A DNA stretch of 64,000 bases from Hygrocybe punicea (Eukaryota > Basidiomycota > Agaricomycetes > Agaricales > Hygrophoraceae): NCBI GenBank assembly GCA_963556145.1, contig OY744464.1, forward strand, positions 4,898,001-4,962,000, in the 5' to 3' direction. Made by a program: the position numbers and the translations under genes. The notes beneath the pieces were generated by a model. The model was not told the origin of the DNA, searched no databases, and was given only the letters and a program-made list of their open reading frames with translations. Positions 47,200-57,811 of the stretch are shown in pieces (position 1 is the first letter of the stretch; every line of letters begins with the position of its first letter).

Positions 47200-48150
47200 T
47201 AGTGTTGCCACAGCTAAGCTAGCTGCAGGCCAGCCAAGTTAGCTTCAGCTAAGGCTAAGCTAATTTCTTAATTTTCCTTAGTCAGAGCCGCTAGTCATGC
47301 ATAGCTGGCTATGGTCAGCTACGGCCGACCATAGCCAGAATATATATAGTATACTAGAGTACAATGTATAATATACTATTATTACTTTAATATTACTAAG
47401 TAAATACTATTAATATTTTTGAAGGGATTGATGGGGGATTTTGAGCCCTTTATATAGGGATTCAAAGGGCGCACGGACCATGTGACTTTTTTGGTCACTT
47501 GGTCACACTTCAACAAACGCGGTCACGCATCTTTGAACGCGTCATGACTGACCAACAACCCAACCAACACCAACAACACTGATGAGGAGGACTATGAGGA
47601 GGACGATAACGATGGGTGGCGAGACCCTCCGCGGACGACATGAGGACGACAAGGATGAGGACGACGGCGAGGACGAGGACGACGGGACGAGGATAGTCAA
47701 GGCCGTGGCCACCACCATCCTGTCCCCCCCTCCCTCTCCGCCTCCTCCCTCTCCTCCTCCCCCCTTCTCCCCTCTCCCCTTCTCCCACTCTCCTCCTCCA
47801 CTCCCTCCCCCTTCTCCCACTCTCCTCCCGCTCCCATCTCTCTCTCCCCCTTTGACAGTAATTAGATTAATTAATTAAATTAATTAAATTAATTGAATTT
47901 TGTCTTATTACATATTAATATGTATGCATCTAAGTAAATGGCAAAAACAAAATACCTGAGTACTTGGGCACACTTACCTGTGGAAAGGTGTAATTAGCTG
48001 CAGCTTAGCTGCCAGCTACAGCTAAGGTTTTGAGGTAGCTGTAGCTGGTAGCTGGTCATTAGCCTTTAGCTTAGCTGGACCCCAGCTAAGCTAAATTCAG
48101 CTAAGCTAACAGCTACTAGCTGACCGTTAGCCTTAGCTGTGGCAACACTA
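47200..48150. mobile_element. Second hAT-like non-autonomous element, innermost layer
   Basis: Termini TAGTGTTGCCACAGCTAA and TTAGCTGTGGCAACACTA are perfect inverted repeats of 18 bp. The flanking 8-bp duplications CACCATGT are at 47192-47199 and 48151-48158. Both subterminal regions are packed with AGCTAA/TTAGCT motifs, typical of transposase-binding arrays in hAT elements. The 951-bp body contains an AT-rich patch, a C/T-rich patch (47720-47840) and no transposase. Confidence 0.88.
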
Positions 48151-48974
48151 CACCATGTCACCGTGTTGCGACCCCGCATTCTCGTTATCCCTGGTACCGT
48201 ACAGCCACACCGGACCCCCGCAGCCTTGCTCCATGTGCTAGAGCCCCACGCTGCCTCTCGTTACCTCAAACGAGCCCCTGCCACTGTTTTTTTAGGCTCT
48301 CCAGCTACATGCCACGTCGTTGCCACGCGCCCCTGCTTCCCAGCATAAACAGCCCCGCTTTCCAGTGTAAACGGCCACGCACCTGCTCACGTAGCTCGCC
48401 GCACCTGCACCTGATGCAATGGAGCACCCCGCTCACCTGGGCCACTGCTTTCCAGGCCCCACCGCCCTTTGCCACACCGCTAATTCGTGGCCCCCGTATT
48501 TTGCACCCCTGGCTCTTGCAGCTTTGCGAGGCCCACCGCAGCCTCGCAACTGCTTCCCAGAGCTCACGCAAAGAGATCTGTCAATGCCAGTGCCCGCTCT
48601 AGTGCCCAGTATATATTCCCTTTGTTCCCTTTGTTCTTTTTTTCAGCTTCTCACTGCTCTCCCTTGACCTGGTTTCGCTCATCCCATTTGAACACCATCT
48701 ACACACTGCCCCACGACATCATTCCATATCCATTTACCTATGCGCAACCACCCAGCCTATTCATGGACTATGAGAGCCCACACCCTGCACCGCGATTGGT
48801 TTCGGATGACAATATTGTCCCACTTCATGATATAAGGCCTCGACTGTGACTTGGGGCATTCTGAGGGACTGGGAGTTGTGATTTGGAGATTGTTTTTGGT
48901 CAGTTCTGTTTGGTTTTTGTTTTCTGTTTGTTAGCTGTTGGCAACGAGGGCATCGCCATGAGGAGGGGGGCACT

Positions 48975-49130
48975 TGTAGTAGATGTGCCTGGGCTGTCAC
49001 ATGCCCAGTTCCCACGGTTGACCTTAGTCAGTAGGCTTCCCGATGTAGTAGACAGTCTCATCCTTCGACATCTAGTCCTTCCACCCAATTCCTGCATGAG
49101 CACCCGGAGAGGTCCCTCAGGACCTCTCCA
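48975..49130 (+). repeat. Right LTR of the nested small LTR element
   Basis: 156 bp, partner of 46480-46635, preceded by a purine tract and followed by the CCGT duplication. Confidence 0.8.
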
Positions 49131-49618
49131 CCGTTTCAGGTGATCTCAGGCTCATTTTTATCAGGAATCCATGGGTAAAATCCACGGATATTGTATCCAT
49201 ATCTGTGGCGAGTACGAGTATGGATACAGACAAATGTATCCTGGGATTACCCCTGCATTTGCCTAGTGGCGATCGGGAGAAGAGTAGCTAAACTAGACTT
49301 AGGGAATACTGACTACAAATGTTTGGATTTATATACTAGAATGACTTTAGGGTGGGCTTCTTCATCATGATGTGTGGCAATGAGGAGGTGGAGCTCTGAG
49401 ATGATCAGTGTCTTTGCTTGGTTTGTGGTCTACGTGTTTTGGGGTGCCAATGTGGTGGCCAACGACTGTGTTGTGGATCTGGTGACAACAAGCAGCTGAT
49501 CCAGTGATTATGCTGTGTGGTGTTGTTGAGGGCGTGTATGAGGGTATGTGATGTTTGTGACTCGTTGGTGGTGATTGGATGATGAGGATATTGTCTGGGA
49601 TTAGGATACCGTCTTCAT

Positions 49619-50231
49619 TGTGACGGCGAGTGAGGTTGTAGACCCGAATGGGAATCTACGGAAAGGGTGATCAGCTAAGAAGTGATCAGAGGAGTTTATT
49701 GTCTATAGTCTAGTCAATCCAACCCGAATCCAGGGTTCTGGATCAGAGGGGAAGTGAAGGGAGTGGAGTACGAAGACTAATGAGATGATACGAAGCGAGG
49801 ACTAAGAAGTAGAACTGAAGGGATGCAATACGATAGGATGTAATATGATATGGTGGGATATGATAATATATAGGTTGTAGTATAAGGGTACATCTTTTAT
49901 ACTACTGGGAGAGATCCTGTGCTGTAGTAACTATGTACTACAAGCGAAGGCTGTAACTGATGGTAGAGAGGTGGAGTGGAGTATAGGGGGAATGGTGCTA
50001 TGTACTAAGTAACGGGAAACGAAGATATATCATATGTAACTATATACGTACTGATTCCGGGTCGTTAGAGACATCGCATCTTGAGTATGAACGATTCCGG
50101 AGGCGGAATCCGGAGCGGAATCGACGGAAAAGACCGGAAACGGGCGGAATCGATGATACGTGAATGGGAATGGACGAGGACGAAGTGGGATATGAAGAGG
50201 ATTCGGGTCCAGAGGGCCCGGAGCCTCTACA
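49619..50231 (-). repeat. 3' LTR of the gypsy-like element
   Basis: 613 bp, equal in length to 57812-58424. About eight differences were seen between the two; most are C here and T in the other, at CpG. Confidence 0.85.
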
Positions 50232-50564
50232 TCCGGTCAGGACTCAGATAGAGACCATCCCTGGTCGATCCATACGAAATAACGAAGATACCGGGGTCGT
50301 GGGAATAAATGAGCGGAGGCGATGTCGAAAATGGGCGGAAACGAGAGTACAACGTGAGCGGAGTCGAAGCCGGCGGGTATCGAAGTGTCGGGAGGCAGTG
50401 GTCCGGAGCTACTGAAAGAGGGTGGGGCGAAACGGCTGGACAGGAAAATAAAGGTCACGTGACGGGGCAACAAATACAAACAAGAAAACTTTTCAACACG
50501 ACTTTCAACAATCTCGACAACATCCTCAACAAGCAACAAACACCAATACCAACCTCAATACCAA
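50232..50564 (+). promoter_or_regulatory. Shared upstream region of the antisense gene with CACGTGAC element
   Basis: Non-coding. A CACGTGAC site at 50456-50463 lies about 105 nt before the ATG. The second locus has CACGTGAG at 60314-60321, about 90 nt before its ATG. The GACCAGGGATGGTC inverted repeat near 50255 lies at the position where a polypurine tract would be expected for the minus-strand element. Confidence 0.45.
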
Positions 50565-53047
50565 ATGTCGACGGAATACAACAAATTCCTCACTACTCTC
50601 GATGCGGAAACGCGGCAAGATTTTGAGAGCGCCGTAGCTGAGTTACTAGAAGTCGACGCGGCCGGAATCGATATCGTACGCGACGGATTCGAGAACGAAG
50701 CACGGCAATGGGTGGTGAGACGACGACGGGCCATGGTAAGAGTTCCCGTTCCCGTAAACGGCACGGACTAACGATACCCGGCAGCGGAACTACAGAGGAA
50801 TCTTGGCGGAAATCCGGGACAACGGAATCGACGTGACGGAACCGAAGGATTTCTCGATGGGCGGAGAGATGGTGGTCGAGGTCGAGGAATGGTTGCGGAA
50901 TTGTGAGGAGTACAAGAAGCGGGAACGGGAAGAGGCCGTGCGTCGGGAAGTCGAGGAAGCGTCACGTTTGCAGGAGGAGAAGGAGGAGGAAGCGAGGAAG
51001 CAACAGGTCGAGGAGGCGGAAAGGATCGAGCGGGAATGGGCGGAGGAATCGCGTCAATACGAAGAGGAGATGAATAGGAGGGCGGAGGCGGAGAAGCGGA
51101 TCGAGGAGGCGGAAAGGATCGAGCGGCAACGGGCGGAGGAATCGCGCCAATACGAAGAGGAGATGAATAGGAGAGCGGAGGCGGAGAAGCGGATCGAGGA
51201 GGCGGAAAGGGTGAAGGCGGCAGAGGCAGCAAAAAGGGATAATGCAGCCGCGGAAAGGGACCAGGAGGAGACTGCACAAACCAGCGATCACGGAAGCGAG
51301 GACAAGGAAGACACCTGGTCCAACCAACAACTACGAAAATACGAGCGGCTTCAAGCACTCAACGCGATCAAACACAAAAAGCTCAACCGGGATAAGAGGG
51401 TCAACCGGGACGACGAGACCGTTCACGGGGACTACAACAGCGGCAACGATTTCTCGAATGCGAGCGGGAACGAGGACGCGGAATTGAAGGGAAAGATTCC
51501 GGGGGTAAGTGATGTCTCGCGGACTCGTATATTCGTTGTGCCTAACTAATCCGTAGTATATGCAGTCGTTCCGGATCCGGCAATGCGATGCGTGCGTGAC
51601 CGCCAACGCGGTTTGTTGCGGAATCGAGGGATACGCGTGCGATCGGTGCAAAAGACTTAAACGACATTGCAGATTGTCGACGAAGGGACCGGCCACCGGA
51701 TCCGGAAAAGCGGAAAGGAAAGGGAAGGCGAAGGCGGGTAGTCCGATGTAGAGGGTCGACGTCCCTCTGAGTCCGTATCATCGATATATCACGAATCCGG
51801 ACGAACCCGATGCCTCTATCCAACTCGCATTCGAACCCGATGTAACCCGACGCAACCCGACGTGACGTGACGTGACGTGACGTGACGTGACCGACATAAC
51901 CCGACGTATGCCGCTTCGTCACAGCCGCTCTCAGACCAAATCCAGCAGCCTCAAACGCCTCGGAGTTCCAATTCCAGGAGATGAATCTCTTCGGACTCAA
52001 TCCCCGACTTCGGATTTACTTTATTTATGCATCCCATCGTCCTTTCGGAGATATGTAGGACTTTCTAGATCTTTTCCTTGCATATTCGTTTTCCCCTCCA
52101 TTTCCTGTCTTCGTTGCTTTGCAACCCCCCTTTCCACATCCCCATTCCAACCTTTCTTTGTAGCTTACCATCGGCCGAAGTAGACACGTCCGAAAGTAGA
52201 TTACTGTTTCCTGTACTATAAAAACGGTCCCCGACGACCGTACAAAATAAGATACCATTAGTCCCCGTTTCCCTTTAGTCAGAATCACTTTTTAATCCCT
52301 TCAAATGCTCGTCCACGTAGATCCTTAGCTTTTTATAGTTCACTTCATCGTCTTTATCGTTGTTTCCGTATATTCGTTCATCGTTTCCGACCCGACCCGA
52401 CCCGACCCGCCGTACCCGACATCGTCGGCATCGTCGGGTTCTTTACTATTTGTCCGTTTTCACTCCATTCATCGCCGGCTTCGTCGTTATTAGTCCAGTT
52501 TTACACGGCGGCTTTACTTTTACTAACATTCCCTTCTTTTACTTCTATTCCCGACACTGAATTATCCAGTCACTTCTATGCTGACACCTTCTGGTTAGGA
52601 TCTTTATATTATTTCTTTATATAGTTCCGAAGCCACCAAGAACCCGCATCTACACCGAAGAGAAAGGTCGTCGCGAAGAAGATACCAAAGCCCGTGAGGA
52701 AGCCTAGGTTGCGGACCGGAGAGGCGTCGACGAGTAAGCGGACGTTGACCGACGTCGAACCGGATACGGAATCGGAGTGGGATGAAGGGAGACGAGGAAA
52801 TCCGTTCAAGCACCCGCGGATCGGAGCCGGAATCAACGACCACGTCCGGGCAGTATGCAAGATGGCGAGGGAAACGCAAAGGGAGATATCGACGATCGCG
52901 GACGGCCTCTCTGAATACGTCGCGGAGGTCCACACCAAGCTAACCCGTTGGACGCAGGAGCTAAATCGACTACGCGCGAACCAGGCCCATATCTTTGGCC
53001 AACTCGACATGATCGACACAAAACTCGACGAGAGGAGAAGGGAGTAG
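50565..53047 (+). CDS. Antisense accessory protein of the gypsy-like element: coiled coil plus Cys-rich domain, interrupted by an LTR
   Basis: Exon 1 (50565-50735) starts MSTEYNKFLTTLDAETRQDF. It splices at 50785 to a charged coiled coil with two copies of a 31-residue repeat (AERIEREWAEESRQYEEEMN) at about 51015-51200. Intron 51505-51556 leads to SFRIRQCDACVTANAVCCGI and YACDRCKRLKRHCRL. This CxxC..C..CxxC..C cluster resembles, but is not, a Zn2Cys6 domain. A TAG occurs at the first bases of the LTR at 51747. After the LTR the same kind of protein resumes (ASTPKRKVVAKKIPKPVRKP) with a C-terminal helix (TQELNRLRANQAHIFGQLDM) and stops at 53047. I recall many Agaricomycete genes of this layout, function unknown. 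Here it sits inside a retroelement and is antisense to gag. It is disrupted as it stands. Confidence 0.7.
51747..52635 (+). repeat. LTR of a related gypsy family inserted in the antisense gene (LTR1)
   Basis: 889 bp, TGTAGAGGG to GAAGCCA, matching 61942-62816. It contains a (GTGAC)n run at about 51860-51890. Its first bases form the hairpin AGAGGG/CCCTCT. There is no clear target duplication, so its edges (or a recombination history) are uncertain. The protein-coding sequence of the antisense gene resumes directly after it. Confidence 0.75.
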
Positions 53048-53538
53048 AAGGGAAATGGACGGAAAAGGAGGGGAAATGAACCGCGGGACAATGTACATAA
53101 AAATAAAATGAGTACATAATAAAATCTATAACGGAAAGGGAGAAACGGGACGACGAGATAAGATAACCGGAATCTGGCGGTCGAGGAGGAGGACGGCACC
53201 GGAATACAACGGAAACGAAATGGGTCCGGAACGAGCGGGAAACAAAGGAAACTAGAAATGGAAATGAAAATATAAATAAATGAGAAACGGGAACGGGAAC
53301 GGAAAGCGGAACGGAAGATGAAAACGCGAAAATAGGAGGCGGAAACGGGTCTATATCCCCACAAGAGTTTCTGAAAGAAGGTCGGAGGCGGAACGACGAG
53401 AGGAGGCGGAGAACTTCTTGCAAATATTCGAGCGAGGTGTCGAGGGGGCGGAGGTCCAGAATGCAATGACAAAGTAGAATGAAGACGGAAACGAGGAATA
53501 AAATAAAATCGAGAACCGGAGTGCCGACACCAACACGA

Positions 53539-53774
53539 TGTAGAGATTGATATCTCTCTGTGTGCGTATTCTCTTATTTTCTATTGTTACAGTTCTTATC
53601 TTCTTTACAATTTCACTTCACCATTTCTTTACCACATTCCATTTATAGATACTATACAGTACCTATATAGTGGCTTGTGTACATAGTTACAAACAAGTTG
53701 AGTTTTGGGTTTTCACCCCATTGACAACGATCTCGCACCCCGAATCCGCGCCTACCCAGGCCGCGTTCACCACA
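53539..53774 (+). repeat. Left LTR of the Pro-rich element
   Basis: 236 bp; begins with the stem AGAGAT/ATCTCT. Confidence 0.88.
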
Positions 53775-53776
53775 TC

Positions 53777-53793
53777 TGGAGCCCACCGCGAGG
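53777..53793 (+). other. Primer-binding site of the Pro-rich LTR element
   Basis: TGGAGCCCACCGCGAGG, two nt after the left LTR. It begins TGG, complementary to a tRNA CCA end. The primer tRNA was not identified. Confidence 0.7.
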
Positions 53794-53951
53794 ACTGTCA
53801 AGCTCTTCTTCACTTATCTCTCTTTGACTTTGCCATTTTGGCACCTTTCCCTCTTTCTGGCAGCAACAGTGCCCCATAGTCAACAGTGCCCCGTATTCGG
53901 CAGCATTTCAAGCACCTCCAGTCTCCCACCAGCTCTTAAGGCCCATTTCTG

Positions 53952-55934
53952 ATGTTTTCGACACCTCCGTATGGTTATTTCGTACCAGTCGCGCCTCCAG
54001 GGCTGCAGCACTCGGCCTTTTGGCCTTTTTGTCACAGCGTCACGGCCACGTCACACGGTGTTCAACATGCCCACCCCTTCGCATTTCCGTTTTATTACAC
54101 TAGTTCCCCCACCCACACTCACTCTAACACATCCAACGGACCAGGAAGTCGACGCCCCACCGATTCCGGTCGAAAAACCGCACCCGGAAAGCCCCAAAAC
54201 GGCCGCAACGAGCCCGTCCAACAAGGAGCGCCTCACGCGCGTCCGACGCGTAACGGACGATTCGTAGATGAAGGAAGACAAACCCAATGCAACGGATGTT
54301 GCATGTACGGTCATAGGTACGCCCCCCGTCGTTCCCGTGGTTGCCGCGCAGGTAAACGCGTCCGCGCGCGCAAATCCAACGTGAATACGCGTATTGACGC
54401 GTCTCCACCCGTTTCCGCCTCGTTTCGGCCCCCGTCTTCGCGTACGCCCTCGCAATCGTCCCCAGAGGTGTTCCAACACACGCCGCCATCGTCTGCGCCC
54501 GCGCCGTCCCCGGAAAAATGCGTCCGCGCACGCCAACGCGACCAAAATACGCGTATCGACGCGTCCCCCCTCGTTTCACACCCGAGTCGCCCCCCGTTTG
54601 CGCCTACGGACACGCCGTCGTACCCAGAGACGAACCTTCACGCGCCCCTACCGTTTGCGCCCTCGCCAGCCTCAGGACGACCCGCCCACGCGCCCCAACG
54701 CGTCGAAAACACGCGTATCGACACAACCACCTCCGTTTCGGCCTCGTTTCGCCCGCCGTCACCGTCTACGCCCTCGCCGTCGTCCAAAGAGGCCAGCCGT
54801 GACATGCCCCCACCGTTTGAGCCCGTGTCGTCCCCAGGAATCCGCGCTAGCGCCCCACAGACGCCGTTTTCAACATCGGCCCCCGTTTCTTCCCCCATTC
54901 CACTCCCATTTCGCCTGCCGTCAGCGTCTACGCCCTCTCCATCGTCCCCGGATGCAAGCCACGACGTACACCCGTCGTTTGAACGCGCACCATCCCCAGG
55001 AAAACGCCTCCGCGCGCGCCCAAGGCCGATTTCCACGCGTCCCGGCGCGTCTGCCTCCGTTTCACCCCCGTTTCGCCCCGCGTTCGCGTCCACGGCCTCG
55101 ACGTCGTCCCTAGAGGCGAACCGTTACACGCCCCCGCCGTCTGTCCCCGCGCCGTCTCCAGAAAACCGTGCCGACACTCAACGGACGCCATTTTTGACCT
55201 GTCCCAGCGTATCCGCCCTCGTTTCACCCTTGTGTCGCCAGCCATCCACGTCTCCGCCCTCGCCGTCGTCCCCAGAGGCCATCCGTGACACGCCCCCGCC
55301 GTCTGAGCCCCCGCCGTCCCCAGAAACCCGCGCCAGCCCCAAACATACCTTGTTTTTGACCAATTCCGCCACATCCGCCCCCGTTCCGCTCTTGTTTCGA
55401 CCCCCGGCAGCCGCGTACCACCGCCAGGACCCCCATATCACCCTCCGTGACGCCGTACAAACCGCCCCCGCCATGTTTGAGCCCCCAATGGACCCACGGA
55501 CTAGCCCCTACGCCCACGTTCACGCCCCCACACCTCTGTACGGCCCCCTCCCGTCCCAAACGAGTCCAGCCCTGTCCCTCTTCGATGCCCCCAACACACC
55601 ATGTCACCCGCTACCCCAGTCAACCCTGCATGCCCACGATCCACCCCATGGAGCCTCGCAGGCCCATTCAGTAGCCCATACCACGACCCTGCGCTCGACC
55701 CCGTCCTGCTATGCCCATGCACTGCCGCTCCATGACTTTGTACCCACTACACCCTTGTCAGGCACACTACCAACGTCCACGTTTGCCACTGATGACATAC
55801 CTGCTGCGACATTGCTTGCGCTCGAGTCAGCATTGTTATCCCTTAAGGCCCTCAAGGTTCTGGAGCAAAAGTTGGTAAAGTTGGTGGATCGGTTGGAGAA
55901 GTTGGAAGACTTTGTGTTGGAAGATTTGTGTTGA
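53952..55934 (+). CDS. Proline/serine-rich repetitive ORF of the LTR element
   Basis: A 660-residue frame made largely of degenerate units of about 50 residues around PPSAPAPSPEK, RPPSPSTPSPSSKEAS and FRLPSASTPSPSSPDA. Near its start it has a short basic Cys region (QCNGCCMYGHRYAPRRSRGC), and at its end a Leu/Lys heptad helix (ALKVLEQKLVKLVDRLEKLE). No retroviral enzyme domain is present. A Gag-like or packaging role is possible, but the low complexity prevents any family call. Codon choice and very high GC differ from the host genes. The open frame over 2 kb in a young insertion suggests selection for coding. Confidence 0.6.
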   Translation: MFSTPPYGYFVPVAPPGLQHSAFWPFCHSVTATSHGVQHAHPFAFPFYYTSSPTHTHSNTSNGPGSRRPTDSGRKTAPGKPQNGRNEPVQQGAPHARPTRNGRFVDEGRQTQCNGCCMYGHRYAPRRSRGCRAGKRVRARKSNVNTRIDASPPVSASFRPPSSRTPSQSSPEVFQHTPPSSAPAPSPEKCVRARQRDQNTRIDASPLVSHPSRPPFAPTDTPSYPETNLHAPLPFAPSPASGRPAHAPQRVENTRIDTTTSVSASFRPPSPSTPSPSSKEASRDMPPPFEPVSSPGIRASAPQTPFSTSAPVSSPIPLPFRLPSASTPSPSSPDASHDVHPSFERAPSPGKRLRARPRPISTRPGASASVSPPFRPAFASTASTSSLEANRYTPPPSVPAPSPENRADTQRTPFLTCPSVSALVSPLCRQPSTSPPSPSSPEAIRDTPPPSEPPPSPETRASPKHTLFLTNSATSAPVPLLFRPPAAAYHRQDPHITLRDAVQTAPAMFEPPMDPRTSPYAHVHAPTPLYGPLPSQTSPALSLFDAPNTPCHPLPQSTLHAHDPPHGASQAHSVAHTTTLRSTPSCYAHALPLHDFVPTTPLSGTLPTSTFATDDIPAATLLALESALLSLKALKVLEQKLVKLVDRLEKLEDFVLEDLC

Positions 55935-56079
55935 GTTGATTGGATTTTTGTTTTTGTTTTTGTTTTGTTTGTTTTGTTTTCAGTATTGTCCCTTCCCTCC
56001 TCACTTTTTTTTCCACCTGTTCCTTCATTCCTTGCCTTGTGTGAGACTGAGGACAGTCTCTATTTGTGTCCCTAGTGGA

Positions 56080-56315
56080 TGTAGAGATTGATATCTCTCT
56101 GTGTGCGTATTCTCTTATTTTCTATTGTTACAGTTCTTATCTTCTTTACAATTTCACTTCACCATTTCTTTACCACATTCCATTTATAGATACTATACAG
56201 TACCTATATAGTGGCTTGTGTACATAGTTACAAACAAGTTGAGTTTTGGGTTTTCACCCCATTGACAACGATCTCGCACCCTGAATCCGCGCCTACCCAG
56301 GCCGCGTTCACCACA
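56080..56315 (+). repeat. Right LTR of the Pro-rich element
   Basis: 236 bp; differs from the left LTR by one C/T at a CpG (CACCCCG against CACCCTG). Confidence 0.88.
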
Positions 56316-56319
56316 ACGA

Positions 56320-57617
56320 TCCCATATAACGGGTGTGCCGCGTGACGGGTCTAAACATGACGGGGTGCCCCAAGCAGGCGGAAACAACAAAGTGCCCCAA
56401 GTGGGTGAGGAGGGAACCGGAGACAATACGGGAGCGGGAACGACGAGGGGAACCGGGAATGAAGGGGTCGACATAACGGAATCAGAACTGGAATTGAAAT
56501 CAAATAAAAGGGGAGGAATGGGGTCCGGAATGGGAACGGGTACGGAATACTCAACCAAAGTCGACGGAATCTCAGTAGACGGTGACGGAGGACAATATGG
56601 CGACAATATCGGGGACGGAATGTCCATTTCTGGGGAATCCGAGGACAATGGGAGCGGGTCCGGTACGAGTTCGTGGACGGAAACCGGAGGGGACGAAACC
56701 GGAGACGACGGGGACGAAATAGGAAACAAATTGGATAAATCGGTGGCCGGCATCGATAAATCGGGAAGGGGATCGGACGGGGACAACACGGGACTGGACG
56801 ACAATATCTGTAAACAAATAACGGTCTCGACGGGCACCGGAATAGATGGGGACAGGGAACACGATGATGGGGACGGAGTATACGAAGGACCAGAATGAAC
56901 GTGGGGGATGGAATGAACGACAGTGGGCGGGATCGAGGACGGGATCGAAGACGGAAGTGAATTGACTGTGACAGGTGCGGGAGCGGGACTGGAATCGGGA
57001 CTGGAAAGGGCAACGGGGGCTGCAGTGACAATGGATTCCGGAACGGAACGGTAACCGGAAAGGAGAAACAACGCGGCGTCGTGGAAAATATCAACCGGGT
57101 ACGGATCGTCGTGGTAATGACAGGGAAGAAGGTAATGGAGGCGTTCTTCAATACGTAGACGAAGGTCTGAGTCGAATCCGTTGGCGAAGTATGTGTTCCG
57201 TTGTTTATCCGATAGACGGCCGTTGTCAAACAAGACACCGGAAATGCGTATGAAATCCCGGAAATATTGTCCTAAGTCCGCTTTGTTCTCTATACCGTAA
57301 GCCGATTGTCATCGCGTGAGTTGATCGAGATCCGAGATCGTATACCGGATGGAATCCGTAGCACCGGGATAAAAGTTGAAGACGGCACGTCGGAAAGCGA
57401 TGAAGTCTTTAGTGGAGGCGGCGGGAAGTGTCGACCAGAGTTCGTAATCGTCGTTGTTGAGGTACCGTAGCGTATAGCGAATCTTCAAAGCGTCCGTGAG
57501 TCCACAATTGGAACCGAGTATGTCGATTTCGTCAAAGAAGCGGGGGAGGTCGAGTTCGTTTCCGTCGAATGTCGGGGCTGAGGGATCACCTCGGAGAGGC
57601 ATGAATCTGGTCGTCAT
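56320..57617 (-). pseudogene. Gag of the gypsy-like element, one premature TGA, 3' end cut by insertion
   Basis: Starts MTTRFMPLRGDPSAPTFDGN, then LDLPRFFDEIDILGSNCGL, IRYTLRYLNNDDYELWSTLP and FRRAVFNFYPGATDS, and breaks at TGA after DLDQLTR (57315-57313). It continues in the same frame with YGIENKADLGQYFRDFIR, QRNTYFANGFDSDLRLRIEE, then a long Pro/Ser-rich stretch. The FDG..LPRFFDEID start and its relation to the LTR and primer site mark it as a gypsy Gag. The stop sits in CGATGACAA and fits CpG decay. The ACGA-flanked LTR element cuts it at 56315-56319. Confidence 0.75.
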
Positions 57618-57792
57618 ATCGGGAATGTCTAAATCGGGAAGTGGGTCGGAAAGCGGGTCGGGTCGAGGAGGTTCGAGGTCGAGGTCGAAGTCGTAAGCGG
57701 AACTAACTAACTAGAGTCGGGTAGAAGAGGGAAACGTCATGAAAGTCAAAGCCGACCGTGGGGAGGGTATGAAAAGACAAAAGAAATAAATT

Positions 57793-57809
57793 CCTCGCGG
57801 TGGGCTCCA
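57793..57809 (-). other. Primer-binding site of the gypsy-like element
   Basis: On the minus strand TGGAGCCCACCGCGAGG, two nt after the 5' LTR, identical to the site at 53777-53793. Confidence 0.7.
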
Positions 57810-57811
57810 GT

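Larger units (their letters stand above)
46480..49130 (+). mobile_element. Small non-autonomous LTR retroelement nested in the MITE
   Basis: Two 156-bp direct repeats, 46480-46635 and 48975-49130, start TGTAGTAGATG and end CTCTCCA (TG...CA form). Several substitutions separate them, so the insertion is older than the one at 53539. Target duplication CCGT (46476-46479, 49131-49134). A purine run GAGGAGGGGGG lies just before the right LTR. The interior holds only Pro-rich frames (for example 46663-47202) and no RT, integrase or protease. Confidence 0.8.
46292..49265. mobile_element. hAT-like MITE with 8-bp target duplication, expanded by nested insertions
   Basis: Inverted termini TAGGCAAATGCAGGG (46292) and CCCTGCATTTGCCTA (ending 49265) extend inward about 120 bp with moderate identity. 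Perfect 8-bp duplications GTGGCGAT flank it (46284-46291 and 49266-49273). An uninterrupted relative of the target exists near 58870. Removing the nested LTR element leaves about 320 bp with no coding, including an internal hairpin (AGAATTGACTGAGATAGAG near 46423 with its complement). An 8-bp duplication and short TIRs suggest hAT. Confidence 0.85.
46163..49618 (+). repeat. LTR-like TGTTAC repeat, copy A, split by a transposon
   Basis: 46163-46291 plus 49274-49618 together match the reverse complement of about 58520-58995. Shared landmarks are TTACNGATCGCGGTCTTAAT, CTCTGGCAACAATCAACCAA, GTCTGGGTAGTCA, TAGCTAAACTAGACTTAGGG and GATTGGATGATGAGG. It begins TGTTAC like a retroviral-type LTR. In copy A the sequence is interrupted at GTGGCGAT by the 46292-49265 element. 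In copy B (GTAGCGATCTGGGG) it is not. Confidence 0.7.
53539..56315 (+). mobile_element. Young non-autonomous LTR retroelement carrying a Pro-rich ORF
   Basis: Two 236-bp LTRs (53539-53774, 56080-56315), TGTAGAG to CACCACA, with one mismatch found. Target duplication ACGA (53535-53538, 56316-56319). The primer-binding site at 53777-53793 is identical to that of the surrounding gypsy element. The interior has one long ORF and no RT or integrase. It is inserted in the gypsy element's gag region. Confidence 0.9.

Noticed and set aside
47510..47878. Gly- and Pro-rich frames on both strands
   Set aside because: They come from the C/T-rich low-complexity patch inside the 951-bp hAT-like element.
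52609..53472. 287-codon minus-strand frame that could be mistaken for the missing Pol of the gypsy element
   Set aside because: No RT, RNase H or integrase motif; it is the reverse of the C-terminal part of the accessory gene.
54051..55607. Gly/Arg-rich minus-strand frames opposite the Pro-rich ORF
   Set aside because: They are reverse-strand reflections of the GC-rich repeats; the plus frame is longest and has a plausible start.
53952..55934. Tandem repeats considered as a CRISPR-like array
   Set aside because: Units are degenerate, in frame and coding-like, with no constant repeat and unique spacers; CRISPR is not expected in a fungal nuclear genome.
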